A stretch of DNA of 64,000 nt from positions 105,478,501 to 105,542,500 of the forward strand of contig CM075669.1 of assembly GCA_037962975.1 (NCBI GenBank), in the 5' to 3' direction. A model generated the notes under the pieces. It made no database searches. It was not told the origin of the DNA and worked only from the letters and a program-made list of their open reading frames with translations. Positions 1 to 11,393 of this stretch are shown one piece after another. Within the stretch, counting starts at the first letter, position 1; the number at the start of each line of letters is the position of its first letter. The position numbers and the translations under genes were made by a program. Source of the stretch: Clitoria ternatea (lineage: Eukaryota > Streptophyta > Magnoliopsida > Fabales > Fabaceae).

Positions 1-2624
1 ACATTTTGGGTGGGAGGACACTTTGGGAACTAAAAAAAAAACTATTGTATCTTAGTATTACAAAGAATTACACCTTTTGTTTAGATGCAAAGTTGAAATA
101 AGATGACAAAGAATATGAGGGCCAAATTAGGAATGCAATAAATTGGATAAAGAGAAACATAAAAAAAATAAGTGAAAAAATCAATATTTATTGTTTGGAT
201 GAGAAGAAAGTGATTGGAATTAGAAATAAATTAAAAATTTAATTTTTCTATTATAATAAAATTTAATAAATATATATTTTTATTTTTTAAAAAATATAAA
301 ATTATTGAAAGAATTAATCTCATCATAATGTGAATATTTTTAGTTCGTACAGGATTACCTCTAATGGAAGATATATCATGTGTCCTCGTTCATAGGCAAC
401 CTTAATTGGGACTAAGTCACTATTAAGACTTCAATACCTCTTAATAAGTGAGTTTTGTAACGAACCTAGTGTTCTTCCAAAATTTCATATATTTAGGACT
501 AAATTAGATATGTGATTAAAAGGAAAGCTAGAATACCAATCGCTAAAAACAACAAACCTTGAATCTGAGGTGGTTCTAAAGTTAAAGTTTAAGAATACAA
601 AAAGTATGGTTAATTTTATATTCATAGAAAAATACTTGTTGAGATCTCAATTAGGTTTTGACAAACTTTTAAGCGACGTTTATTATATGAATCTTTTATT
701 TGTGTGAGTTATTTTATTAGGAATGAAATAGTCTGTAATAAAATTTAGAGTAAAATTTTAAAAGTATGATTGATTTTCATTTTACTTTTTCATAAATAAT
801 AATTTTATTACGGTCAAAATTTCACTCTTATATTTTGTCTAATTAAGATGTTTATGAGAATATATAAGATAAATTTTTAAGATTATCTTTACTTAAAAAG
901 AAAAACTATTCTAAAGTAAATAGATTATGAAGACATTTTTATAAATTTATATCAAATTTAAGTTATAATGTTTTATTTTAGTAACATAGGGGAAAAAATT
1001 TTAAAATTTGTTCATAAAAAAATTCCTGATAATATTTTATTCCGAAAAATAGTTTTATTATCTTTGATCTAACACAAAAATATATTCCCATCACAATAAT
1101 CTAAATATATAAAACATACCGTCTACCAACCACCTATAAAAACCAAATATTAAAAATACTTAAGGAAATACAAACATAATAATAAAGCACAAATACCAAC
1201 CAAATTATTGGTTTCACTTTACAATGTATCGTTTGGCATATTTACATTCCACGCATTGACAAAATTGAATGTCTAATTAAAAGTGAAATTGCTACAGTAC
1301 ATTTCCAAATCAAAGATAATCCTCACCGTAAAAATAAATAATTCTCGGCATGCGCTAACTTTTTTAATTACCTATATATTGGGTATTTTGATGGTCCAAA
1401 AACCCAGTGAATTGCAAGTAAACTCTTAATATTAATCCTAATATTAGTGTAATCTTTTGTCATTTTTTTAATGAACTTTAAGTATAGCATAAATTTTCAT
1501 TTTTGATTTTTTTATTTTGTAGACTAAAAAAATGGTGATAATAATCCCTTGTAATAAACAGATTTTAACATCACCCCCATCGTATGTGTGTCTCCAATTA
1601 TGTTTTATTAATCCTTTTTTATTAACAAAATTTTCCATTTTAAAACAAAACCATATTTGTTTTATTAATTTAGAATTGGTGTTTATTACTTTTTGAGCAT
1701 GAATAATTGGTACGAGATTAGGTAGAAATAATACTATAATACTCGTCCACATACATATTTATATTTTAAAAAATTACTTATACATATTTCAATATCTATA
1801 TGGGCAAGAATCTCAATCATCTTTTTCCTACTCTTAGATACCTTACCCATACTCGGACCTCTTATCTACACTTTAATTAAATAAAATTATCATTTTGTAT
1901 CATTATTCTAACATATAACAAGGAAAGTAGCTCCTTATCAAGTGTTGGTGCCTCGATAGAAAAAAGCTCTATGTGAAACTATGAATCGATGAATGAATGA
2001 CCCGAATGTTAAAACATAATATCTATTTTTTATAATCAAAATTTAAAAGTTAATATCTACTATTGTGATAATGTGTCAAAAATATATAAAACAGTAGTAA
2101 TTTAGTATACTATATATTATCAAGTATTCTTAGATTATAAATTATAAAACGGATATCTCAATAGCTTAGTGTAACGCAAATGCATAGCCATATTAGATTG
2201 AAAAATTAAAAGTTAAAAACATATGTTAGTGTTCTAAGGTGTATAAAAAATAAAAATTATAGGTATATCAAAAGTTACGAGGTACAGGGCGAAGCGGGGC
2301 AAGATAGGGCGTGTAGAATAGTTTCCATCATGCGTTTATACTAGTAAGTTTTTTTTTTTTGGCAATTTCCTATCTTTGTTCCCATCACCCTTAAGCAGGA
2401 AAATACTCTCCTTATCATAGGTAATTTTTAGAGTGCCCGATGGGTCTAAATTTGATTACAATCCTAATATTTGAGTGATTATGTTGGAAGTCAAAGAATC
2501 CTAGACTGTGTATCGTCAAATTTCTTCCAATTATTTGAATTGGAATTCAAGTTCTACCAACAATATTTAATAATTTCTTGTGAGTAATTATATTTAAGTC
2601 ATAAATATTTATAGAGAGGTAAAC
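1..2624. other. AT-rich spacer, no gene seen
   Basis: Strongly AT-rich sequence with frequent stops in all frames and no conserved protein motif. The longest open frame (minus strand, about 1468-1752) has ordinary AT-rich composition and no recognisable domain. Short GC-richer patches near 1800-1870 and 2280-2345 look like decayed repeat fragments, but I could not find paired termini. Confidence 0.6.
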
Positions 2625-3548
2625 TGTAACATCCTGGTTTAGAATTAATTACCAATTATAGTTAATTACAGAATTAAAATTGTTGATTGAATAATAATAA
2701 CAATAATAATGCCAGATAAATTACACATGTGCCCTTGGTGGTGTTAAGGGGAGCTTCGGTCCTCTCTCCCTCTCTTCCTCGTGATTCCCACGCTGATGGG
2801 ATGGGAGATTAATGGGATGTGATGGCTCTCTGCCCATTTCACTTTGTTTATGCTGCAAACACTCCTCCTTTCTCTCTCGAGTTCCTGTGGCCCCTTCTTC
2901 TTCTTCGCTGTCTTCTCCTTCATCTTCTTCTTCCACTCGTACGCTGAGTAGAACCCCGAGTGGAAGTGGGAACACGATGTGGGAACAGCGTGGCTGTGAG
3001 AGAACCGTGTGGTACTAAGTGTTTTGGAGGTTGAGATCCTCCTCTGTTCTGCCTAAGCAACGATGGGTTCTTGGAAGCATGGGGTCCTCCACTGTTGGTG
3101 AGGACTGGTCTGTTCGTGTGTGGGAACAGCCATGGGATTCTCCACTGAACTGAGTGTGGGGTGACGTTGTGCCTTGGAGGCTTGGCATGGAGTGTTTTGG
3201 TGGTAGATCTGCTCGTGAGGAAGCAGCGTTTGGTTCTTCCAAAAGCTGAGAGTAGAGCGCTGTTGGATGACTGAAGCAGGATCATTCTGTTGAGAACGAG
3301 GACTGAAGAACGTTCAATCGGTGCTGCAAGCTCAGGGAGCTTCTGGGATCTTCATTCCAGGTAGGGGGCTAATTTACATCTCAAATGCATGGTTTATGGA
3401 CGGGTTCCGGGTGAAAATTACTTCACTATATTGTGTTGCATTGGTAATGTGTTGATTGTTGTTAGCCGATTGAGTGATAGCCCGGATATGTGTTGATAAT
3501 GAATTATGTGGTGGTGCATGTTGATTTCCGTCCATGAGATGTATACCG

Positions 3549-5198
3549 AGTGAATGTATGTATATGTTATTATGAAAAGCCGAGTGCATGTAATGTGAAC
3601 CAGTGTGAATACCGAATGCATGTGGTGTATAAATGATGTGCTGGTTTTGTTTATAATTCTATATGAATGTATGAGATGCTTGTGGCTGATAATGAGAAAG
3701 CCGAGTGCATGAGTTGTACTGATCCCCTGTGTGATTGTGTGTTTAAATGCATGTGATGCTTGTCATTGAACATGTGAATGCTGAGTGCGTAAGATGGGGA
3801 CTGTTGTGTTAATTCCGTGTGGGATTTTATATGAATTAGCATGAGATGCTTGCTATGAAAATGTTAATGTCGACTGGGTTTTATATGAAAAGCATGTGAT
3901 GCTTGTTGCAAATGTTAATGCCGAGTGGATCTCATGAAATAGCATGTGATGCTTGTTGTAAATGATAATTCCGAGTGGATGGCATTGTGATTGCCGAGTG
4001 CATGAGATGTGGGTCGGTTATGTTAATTCCCGTTTGGGATTTTATATTAAAAAGCATGTGATTTGCCAAGTGCATGTGTTTGCCGAGTGCATGTATTGTG
4101 TTATTGCTATGCCGATCCCTGTTTATGAATAATAATGATAAAATGCGTGGGATGCATGTTATTGATATTTGAATGCCGAGTGCATATGTGTGGAAAACAT
4201 ATTGAAAGACCTTGGGTTGGACTCAAGGCAATGCCGAGTGCATTGGCGTTGGACGCCTGATGAATGAGACCGTATGCATCCGATTCGCCACTGGAAATGC
4301 TTGGAGCATGTAGCGTTGGACGCTTAATACAGAGTCGGCAATCAGATGAATACGTGTTAAATATGATAAAAGACCTCGGGTTGGACTCGAGGCAGTGCCG
4401 AGTGCACTAAGCGTTGGACGCTTAAAGACCTTGGGTTGGACTCAAGGCAAGCCTACCGGGTTGGACTCGGGGCTGCCCGTAACACTACCGTTGTCGCTTG
4501 GAGTGACTGTGTTACATGTGAGGGAAAACGGTTTGGTACCAGTAAAACGGCCGAATCAGCTTGGAGCTGAGAAAAGGCTTGGAGCCTATGTTGCAACAAT
4601 AAAAATTGATAATAAATAACCGGATCCGGGTAAAATGAATATGTGCACACTTATGATTGTCATTGAGCTCAATGTGAATTGTATGAATATGTGGAATGTT
4701 ATTAGGAATAACATGATTGATATAGTCTTGAATGACTTGAGTGGAATCCGATTGGATGAATGCATGTATACTGATGTTATTGCTGTTATTGCCGAGTGCA
4801 ATATGATGTTATGGTTGTGATACATGCTGTGATGAATATGAATTATATAGCCATGAATAATTGGTGTGAATTCCGACTGAGTGAATATATGTACATTGGT
4901 ACTGTTGCCAAGTGCAAGGTGATGTTATGGCTGTGAATATGTGATTGTGAATGTTGTGAATTACTCAGTCTTGATTGAATTGCATGAATCCCGAGTGGAT
5001 GAAGTTGTTGTAGGGTTCATATTGAATGGCAGAGTACATTATTGCTGATCGAGATATGTTATTGTATGGTTGAGGATTCGAAGATTAATCCGAGTCAATA
5101 ACTGTCATTTAATATGTAAAAGCTCACCCCTACTGTGGCTATATTTTTCAGTATATGTAGGTCGGACTGGGAATGAGGAGATGGCCTCAAGTCCGAGT
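3549..5198 (+). repeat. CCGAGTG heptamer field 1
   Basis: About fourteen exact CCGAGTG copies (most often GCCGAGTGCATG), plus one-base variants such as CCAAGTG, CCGAATG and CTGAGTG, at irregular spacing. All lie in plus orientation. In 3840-4090 they alternate with GCATGTGATGCTTG phrases, giving a loose higher-order repeat. Confidence 0.7.
4210..4587 (+). repeat. Cluster of eleven TTGGA-loop mini-hairpins
   Basis: Every TTGGA in this stretch is flanked by complementary arms. Loops are at 4217, 4249, 4301, 4316, 4381, 4414, 4436, 4461, 4498, 4561 and 4579. Stems run from 4 bp (GGCG/CGCC, ATGC/GCAT, AGCG/CGCT, AGGC/GCCT) through 5 bp (TCAGC/GCTGA, GTCGC/GTGAC, CCGGG/CTCGG) and 6 bp (TAAGCG/CGCTTA) to 7 bp (CCTTGGG/CTCAAGG twice and CCTCGGG/CTCGAGG once). 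Several stems contain a G-T pair. Arms differ between copies but stay complementary, so substitutions are paired. A twelfth, TTGGT-loop copy with GGT/ACC arms is at 4530-4540. Function is unknown. Confidence 0.8.
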
Positions 5199-6100
5199 GA
5201 TGGGTGACAGGGCCCGCAAGTGCACGGGTTATGTCGCGTAATATAAAAGATTATCGTTCTCCACAAGGACTGTGTTCAAAGTACCAGCATATTGAAATTT
5301 AATTATCCACACAATTGATTTTTAAGGTTTTTGTAAAATAAAACACAAAATTAAGTTGCACAGAATACAAAAATAAGATTTACTTGACACTTAAAAGATC
5401 AGAGTTGAGAGTATCTTGGGATTTTAGGGGATTAAGACTCTATTTTATGTTAATGAATTTTAACTTTTCATAAATAAGAATCAAATTAAGTTTTCCAAGG
5501 CGAATTTTCCAAAAGCTAATTAATATGTTCCTCTCGGAATCCTATTATTGTACCTAACCTATGGAAAGCGCTGCTTAATCCTCAGAAAGGCCCATTATCA
5601 TTTTATGAAAATCCCTTTTATTTCCTCAAAAGAATTTTGATTACTTTCACGGTTTTATCGAGGTCACAAAAAGCATCTCAAAATCTTAGGTTTAGTTCAA
5701 AGCTTTCCGATAAAAATAAATCTCTCGATTCTATTTATTACCTAAACTTACTAATATACCCGTAAGTATACAGTTTTATCATTTAGGTTCTTGTTAGGAA
5801 TTACTAAAAGCATTGAGCATAATTGAACTAAATGGAAAACAAAAATTTATTTAATTCCAAATTAAAATAACATTAAAATAAAATATTATCATACCCCCTT
5901 TATCCCAAGATAATTAATTTAGCTACTCATGAAATAATTTAAATTCATATAAATAATGGAAAAATAAAACATACAAGAAATGATAAAAATAAAGACTTAC
6001 GGGTTTCTCCAAAAGCTCAGAATAATTTTCCACTGTAATTTCTTGTTGTAATAATTTCTCCACTAATTACAAATTTAAATTCTTACTTTTACAGCCCTCA

Positions 6101-6235
6101 CACTCTTACAAAATAAAAGAAAGAAAAGAAAATAAAAAGAAAGAGAAGAAACGAACAGAGAAAGAAAAATGGAAAAGAAGAAAACTTAAAGAGAAAAAGA
6201 GAGAAAGTAACGAAGAAAAGAAAAGAAAATGAATC
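6101..6235 (+). repeat. Purine-only tract (A/G-rich low complexity)
   Basis: Almost uninterrupted A and G on the plus strand, so pyrimidine-rich on the element's own strand, just downstream of the minus-strand TATA box. It would form a CU-rich leader in the transcript. The phenylalanine-rich open frame here is an artefact of composition. Confidence 0.6.
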
Positions 6236-6289
6236 TGATGGTAATTGATGCAAGTGATCGTTGATGCTGGATGCTTGCAACTTCTTCTC

Positions 6290-6297
6290 CTTTTATA
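6290..6297 (-). promoter_or_regulatory. TATA box of element F LTR
   Basis: The minus strand reads TATAAAAG inside a GC-richer context, between the heptamer field (upstream on that strand) and the pyrimidine-rich leader. The position fits a U3/R boundary. The call rests on motif and placement only. Confidence 0.45.
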
Positions 6298-6604
6298 GGC
6301 GATGGAAAGGGGGAATCCAGCTAAGAAACGCGTTGTAATTGCAAGTTGGGAGGAAACTTTCGGTGCATGTGAGTTCCAGCTGTGCCAATTTGCATTATTT
6401 TAATATTTCCAATAATTCGGTGCTTGGATTTATTCAGCTGGGAAAATTTTGAGTGGAAAGGTGCTGGAATTCCACAAGACCGAATGAAAGCTTGCTGTTC
6501 GGTATTGGTTACTGGGCGTTGTTGGTTTACATGTGGCAGGTATGGTGGTATGAGGGACAGTGGAGTTGCTGGACGATGTGGTGGATGGAGCCGGTGTTGG
6601 TAGG

Positions 6605-6800
6605 AGAGGAGTCTGGGTGGTGTGGATGATGGAAAGGAGAAAAGGGACAGCGGAGGGAATGAGACGGTGTTGAGAAGTGAGGACGGTTGGGCGGTGTTGG
6701 TTGGAGAGGAGTCTGGGCGGTGTTGTGTGTAGAGGAGTCTGGGTGGTGTTGTGGATGGAAAGGAGTCTGGGCGGTGTTGTGGATGGAAAGGAGAGAATGG
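6605..6800 (+). repeat. G-rich imperfect tandem repeats in F LTR
   Basis: Repeats of a GGAGTCTGGGCGGTGTTG core followed by TGGATGGAAA, at about 30-45 bp spacing, best preserved at 6700-6800. Runs of G with short T spacers make the plus strand unusually G-rich for this window. The tryptophan- and glycine-rich open frames here are by-products of the repeat. Confidence 0.55.
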
Positions 6801-6930
6801 TGTCTGTTATGGATTAGAAGAAGAAAGGGACAGCGGATAGGGAATGGGACGGTGTTGTGGCTTGAGGACGGTGTAGAGTGATCCGTTGTTTGGTGTTGTG
6901 GAGTGTAGGTCGGTTTTCTCTTTTCTGCAA

Positions 6931-8065
6931 AATCCGAGTGAAAGGGTGCCTTTTGTGCTAAAAACTGAGTGAAAATGGTACTGTTTGTACATAAAACCGA
7001 GTGAAATATTCACTCGGTGTTAAGATGAGGGGTCGGTATTTAAGAAAACCGGTCGGTTTCGCTTGAACGAGAGTTTCTCGCTTAAGCGTTTGTTGAAGGA
7101 AACCGTCTCGCTCAAGCGGATAAAGGTTCGCTCAAGCGAGAGGCTCTCTTTTTCACTGTTTCACTCGGAGAAACCTTGCTCGGATTTGCTTGTGTTGCTC
7201 AGAATTGACTGAAGAGGGACTCGGATCCGACTGAAATCATTCACTCGGCTCAGGTTCATGGAGTTCATTCGGAACTGATTGAAGACTCACTCAGGATCAG
7301 AATTTATTCAATCGGTTCCCAAACATTTTCACTCGGCTGTCTCTGAATCTGAACCACTCGGTTAAAACTTTGCTCAGATTTTGCTTTGGAATTCACTCGG
7401 AAATGCCTTCTTGTTTCTCACTCGGAATGGCCTCCACTTTTACTCAGGAACTTGCACTTGAAGGGTTGGAATTTGACTGATTGAATTTCTTCTTATGTCC
7501 GAGCCTTGCTTTGCTCGGAAATGCATCTTTCTGACCCAACTCACTCGGAATGGCCTTTCCTTGGAGACTTCTCACTCGGGCTCAGTGTGAAACTTGAGAG
7601 TCTGCCCGAGTGTGATTCATTTCTGGTCGGATTTTTCCTTATCCGATTAAGACACCACTCGGAAATGCCTTGTTCTCCGAATGAAACTACTCGGATTCTC
7701 CTTAGTCAGCATTTATTCATTCAATGGCATTCCTTCTGCTCGGAATCAACTTTTTGCCCAGAAAAGCACTTGTTCTTGGGTCAGACCTGCTTCAATCAGC
7801 ATTCTTCACTCGGATTTACTTCAATCAGCAAATTCCCACTCGGATTCACTTCAATCAGCAATCCTTTCACTCGAGTCAGCCATTTATCACTCGGAATGGC
7901 TTTGACAGGGAACATTTCACTCGGATTTTCTCCAACAGTGCGGTATTCCACTCGGTAATGCTCTATTCTGAGTCTTTCCACTCGGATTTGGTCATTTCTG
8001 AGTTATCCCACTCGGATTTGGCCATTTGAGTCGGATTTCAGTGCTCTGAGTCGGATTTCTGCTTT
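6931..8065 (-). repeat. CCGAGTG heptamer field 2 (as CACTCGG on plus)
   Basis: About twenty CACTCGG copies and one-base variants at roughly 25-60 bp spacing. Almost all are in one orientation, which is CCGAGTG on the coding strand of element F. At 6998-7018 two oppositely oriented copies form a short inverted repeat. At 7800-7870 CACTCGGATT is followed by repeated ACTTCAATCAGCA phrases. The field lies in U3, upstream of the TATA box at 6290. The open frames of 60-150 codons crossing it reflect the periodic repeat and are not genes. Confidence 0.7.
7048..7142. repeat. TCGCT..AGCGA mini-palindromes
   Basis: Four near-palindromes in under 100 bp: CGCTTGAACGAG, CTCGCTTAAGCG (with a perfect CGCTTAAGCG core), CTCGCTCAAGCG and TTCGCTCAAGCGAG. 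The same motif type recurs next to the other CCGAGTG field at 12766-12822, so the two motifs travel together. Confidence 0.55.
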
Positions 8066-8318
8066 CTGAGTCGGATTTCAGCTTTAAAAAGAGAATTCTT
8101 TCCACTTTGGGCTTGTTCTTCTTGTTTCATTATCATTTTATGGTTGTTTTTCTCTTGTTTTTGACCTTTTATTACCTTAATTCCTGCAAAATAACATACC
8201 CAAGTAGAATAGAGTGGAAAGAAAGCAAAAATCGCAATAAATAAAGGAAATACAGTGGATAATGACTAAAATACTAATCAATTTAGACCTAATTTATTGT
8301 ATCATAAAGCACTTATCA

Positions 8319-9621
8319 AAATACCCCAAACCAAAGCATTGCTTGTCCTCAAGCAATCACCATATTCACAAGATAAATACAGAAAACACTAAACTTAATA
8401 ACTTATGGAATCCAAAACAGAGAAACAGATTTATTCAAATACCAGTTTTATTTTTCTTATGTGAATCAATTTTCAATGTCAAGACTTGAGATACTCTTCT
8501 CACAATTTTCACTCAAGTGTTTAAAGGTTTGTGTATCTCTCAAATCATCATAGTCAAAAAATATTACCATAAGCTTGTTAATAAACCAGAAACTCCACAG
8601 TTTAGATAGAAAATATGTCAAAGTCTAAAGGTCTTTCAAAGGTTGTAACGTGGCCTTGGGTTGTATTGTCAAGGTAGGAAAAAGGGCTTTAACAGTCATG
8701 AATGATTCAAATTATCATCATAAATTTAACAGAGCAAATTTTTGAATTTTTATGGACTTTTTGGAATTCATTCAATATCATCCTTTTGATTTTCTTTTTC
8801 TTTTTCTTGCTTTTCTTTGCATCCAATACCATATTTTTCTTAAGTCCTTTTTTATTTCTTTGCTCCACTAAATTTCCAACTTTTTCACCATTAAGAGAAT
8901 ATCAGTCAATGAAAGGTTTCAAAGAAAAATTTTCGCTTTTAGGCTCAAAAGGGGCAACTAGGGGTCAAATTATACAAAATTCTGAGGCTTAAGAATAAGA
9001 CCTAATTGTGCCTTTATCATTCTAAGACATATAATCAAAAACCATTTTGAATCGGTTGAAAAACAAGTTCTAGAATATTAATGACTATGAGATTCACTCA
9101 ATTAAGAAAATATGGGTTTTGAAAATTTGTTTGATAAATAACCCATTTTGGCTCAAGTCTAACCATGGAAAGCCTTTTCAAAGAAAATTTTAATCACATA
9201 AAGTTCATTTAAGCATTTATTTGGCATTTAAACAATCAAATTTTGAAAATTTTACTCAAAATTTTGGGATCCTTAGATACTTTAGCCTTGTGTTTAAAGT
9301 AACTTTATCATGCAATAATGGTAAATTACAAGATTACAAACAAGGAAAACACACATGCAAAATAAAATAACAGTCATACAACGTAAACAAAACAGTTAAG
9401 TTTTCTTACCTACCACCCCAAACCAGAATTTGACATTGTCCTCAATGTTAAAAATGGATGATAAAAGGATAAGAAAACTTACCTGGAGTAACCCCAAACC
9501 AGCATCTGACATAGTTGGTTTTTTTTTTATATATATAAAATGAAACAACAACTTTTTATAGGGTTACCTCCCTATCAGTGCTAAGTTTTAAGTCTTCAGC
9601 CAGACTTCTTACCGTTTGGAT
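8319..9621 (-). other. 3' non-coding region and polypurine tract of element F
   Basis: AT-rich non-coding sequence between the integrase stop and the 3' LTR. The minus strand reads GGTTTGGGGTATTT (8319-8333), directly abutting the LTR, which is a good polypurine tract. No post-integrase ORF is seen, unlike in element C. A plus-strand open frame at 8702-8992 has AT-rich, phenylalanine-rich composition and is not supported as a gene. Confidence 0.55.
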
Positions 9622-10770
9622 TTACTCATCAGGAGCATCAAACAAGTCCAAGTCACTTGCTTGTTGTATTGGTTGACCTGTCAGATAGTGTTTTACTCTC
9701 TGTCCATTTACCCTAAATGTACCAGATTTCTCGCTCCATAGTTCGACAGCTCCGAAGGGAAAGACTTTTGTCACCTTGAATGGTCCCGACCATCGGGATC
9801 TCAGTTTACCTGGAAAAAGCTTCAATCTGGAATTAAACAGTAAAACCATATCACCTGGATTAAATGTTCTCCGTTGGATGTGACGATCATGCCATTGTTT
9901 GGTTTTTTCTTTATAAATTCTGGCATTTTCGTATGCATCTAGACGGAGTTCTTCAAGCTCATTTAATTCCAACAATCTTTGTTCACCTGCAGCCTTATGA
10001 TCAAAGTTAAGAGTTTTAACAGCCCAAAAAGATTTATATTCTAGCTCAACAGGTAAATGACAGGGCTTCCCATATACTAGCTTAAAAGGTGTGGTTCCAA
10101 TGGGAGTTTTGTATGCGGTTCGATACGCCCATAAGGAATCATCTAACTTAATAAACCAATCCTTACGTGATGTATTCACCACTTTTTGAAGAATATTTTT
10201 AATTTCCCGATTGGATACCTCAACTTGTCCACTAGTTTGTGGGTGATAAGGTGTAGCAACCTTATGCGTAACTCCATATTTCTTTAGAAGGGTCTGAAAA
10301 GTTTTCTCAATAAAATGAGACCCTCCATCACTTATAACACATTTTGGGACCCCAAACCTTGGAAATATTATTTTCTTGAAAAGTTTAATAACAGTCTTAG
10401 CATCAGAATGGGGTGAAGCAATGGCTTCCACCCATTTTGACACATAGTCAACTGCCACTAATATGAACTGATTTCCAAAAGAAGAGGGAAAAGGTCCCAT
10501 AAAATCAACACCCCATACATTAAATAGTTCAACTTCTAAAATGGTATTCAAGGGCATTTCTTGTCTCTTACGAATGTTACCTGTTCTTTGGCAAGCATCA
10601 CAAGTTAGAACATACTTACGTACATCCTTAAAAATATTTGGCCAATAGAACCCAGCTTGCAATATTTTAGCGGCTGTTTTAGAGGTGCTCATGTGCCCTC
10701 CACAGGAAAGAGAATGGCAATGATCCAAGATAGCATGGACATCATCTTGTGAAACACATCTCCGAATCAT
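9622..10770 (-). CDS. Ty3/gypsy (Athila-like) integrase, open
   Basis: This is the pol integrase that inserts element cDNA into chromosomes. In the 382-codon frame I see an HHCC zinc-binding region (DHCHS, GGHM, then CDACQRTG at about residues 15-62) and the catalytic core with D in VDFMGPF (about 93), D in ISDGGSHF (about 148) and E in SGQVEVSNRE (about 186). The C-terminal GPFKV domain carries the Athila-type LLFNSRLKLFPGKLRSRWSGPF motif (about 310-332). The methionine at 10770 is not the real protein start: homologous sequence continues upstream in another frame, so a one-base frameshift separates it from the RNase H part. It is unusually well preserved for a truncated element. Whether it is expressed is unknown. 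Confidence 0.85.
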   Translation of the reverse strand: MIRRCVSQDDVHAILDHCHSLSCGGHMSTSKTAAKILQAGFYWPNIFKDVRKYVLTCDACQRTGNIRKRQEMPLNTILEVELFNVWGVDFMGPFPSSFGNQFILVAVDYVSKWVEAIASPHSDAKTVIKLFKKIIFPRFGVPKCVISDGGSHFIEKTFQTLLKKYGVTHKVATPYHPQTSGQVEVSNREIKNILQKVVNTSRKDWFIKLDDSLWAYRTAYKTPIGTTPFKLVYGKPCHLPVELEYKSFWAVKTLNFDHKAAGEQRLLELNELEELRLDAYENARIYKEKTKQWHDRHIQRRTFNPGDMVLLFNSRLKLFPGKLRSRWSGPFKVTKVFPFGAVELWSEKSGTFRVNGQRVKHYLTGQPIQQASDLDLFDAPDE

Positions 10771-11393
10771 ACCATCTGCACATTGCTTGAAAAGGAGTGG
10801 TTCATCCCAATAATAATGCTTGACATCTGCATAAAACTTTTTCCTTGCTGAAAGCTAAGATCAGGAGGTAAGATACCACATGCAAGAAAATTTACAAAAT
10901 CAGCATACCAAGGAACACGTTGGATACTAAGATTCAAGAGTTGTTCATCTGGAAAAGATTCATTGATGGGAATATTATCTGTTTCTTCTTTTTCAGATAT
11001 CAACCTAGATAGGTGGTCAGCGACCAAGTTCTCGGTACCCTTCTTGTCCTTAATTTCCAAGTCAAATTCTTGCAATATTAGAATCCACCTAATTAATCTA
11101 GGCTTTGCTTCCTTTTTATTCAATAGATACTTAATGGCAGAGTGGTCAGTGTAAACAGTAACATGTAAACCTACCAAATAAGACCTAAATTTATCAAAAG
11201 CAAAGACAATAGCTAACAATTCTTTTTCAGTTATGGCATAATTTACCTGAGCATCATCTAGCGTTCGGCTGGCATAATGAATTACATGGAGCTTTTTATC
11301 CTTTCTTTGCCCCAACACAGCCCCCACTGCGTAATCACTCGCATCGCACATCAGTTCAAATGGGAGTTTCCAATCAGGTGGTTGATAATCCAT
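10767..11393 (-). pseudogene. Ty3/gypsy RNase H, 5'-truncated pol
   Basis: RNase H domain of the same pol. It has MCDASDYAVGAVLG (first catalytic Asp), the TEKELLAIVFAFDKFRSYL block with the Glu, and YTDHSAIKYLL with the next Asp, followed by the LIRWILILQEFDLEIKDKKG connection leading towards integrase. The reverse transcriptase that should precede it is missing: homology stops at the MDYQPPDWKLPFEL region, where the sequence switches to a gag fragment on the opposite strand. Near the 3' end the frame shifts (about 10830), giving a false C-terminus. This is a remnant of an autonomous Athila-like element. Confidence 0.8.

Larger units (their letters stand above)
2625..5204 (+). repeat. LTR-like repeat starting TGTAACATCC, probable Ty3/gypsy LTR remnant
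   Basis: The segment begins TGTAACATCCTGG, a start typical of chromovirus (Tekay/Del-like) LTRs. It then has a pyrimidine-rich stretch (2886-2937), a long field of CCGAGTG-type heptamers, a hairpin cluster (4210-4587) and, near 5120, a phrase resembling LTR ends of that type. It stops where the next LTR begins at 5205. No PBS, polypurine tract or coding region belonging to it is visible. The short open frames inside it are repeat by-products. The family is an inference; that it is non-coding repeat is more secure. Its continuation may lie beyond 11780, where the same heptamer recurs in the same orientation. Confidence 0.4.
5205..8318 (-). mobile_element. 3' LTR of truncated Athila-like Ty3/gypsy element (F)
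   Basis: Read on the minus strand the LTR starts TGATAAGTGC at 8318, directly after a purine tract (8319-8333), and ends CA at 5205. Near the 5205 end it carries the phrase GCAAGTGCACGGG followed by a TATCGTTCTCCACAAGG phrase, which is common in Athila/Tat-type LTR ends. On the minus strand it holds, in order: a CCGAGTG field, small TCGCT..AGCGA palindromes, a repetitive G/T-rich block, a TATA box near 6290 and a pyrimidine-rich leader. The partner 5' LTR is missing because the element is broken at about 11393, so no target duplication can be checked. Confidence 0.65.

Noticed and set aside
2721..3285. Acidic and basic overlapping ORFs on both strands
   Set aside because: Caused by a CTT/TTC-rich low-complexity stretch in the LTR-like repeat; four overlapping frames, none with a domain.
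7506..8029. Open frames of 75-150 codons across the CACTCGG field
   Set aside because: The frames are overlapping, low-complexity products of a periodic heptamer, with no domain and no relation to the element's pol. The same effect appears at 12245-12592.
8702..8992. Phenylalanine-rich 96-codon ORF
   Set aside because: Composition reflects T-rich DNA in the 3' untranslated region of element F, and it is on the opposite strand to the element's genes.
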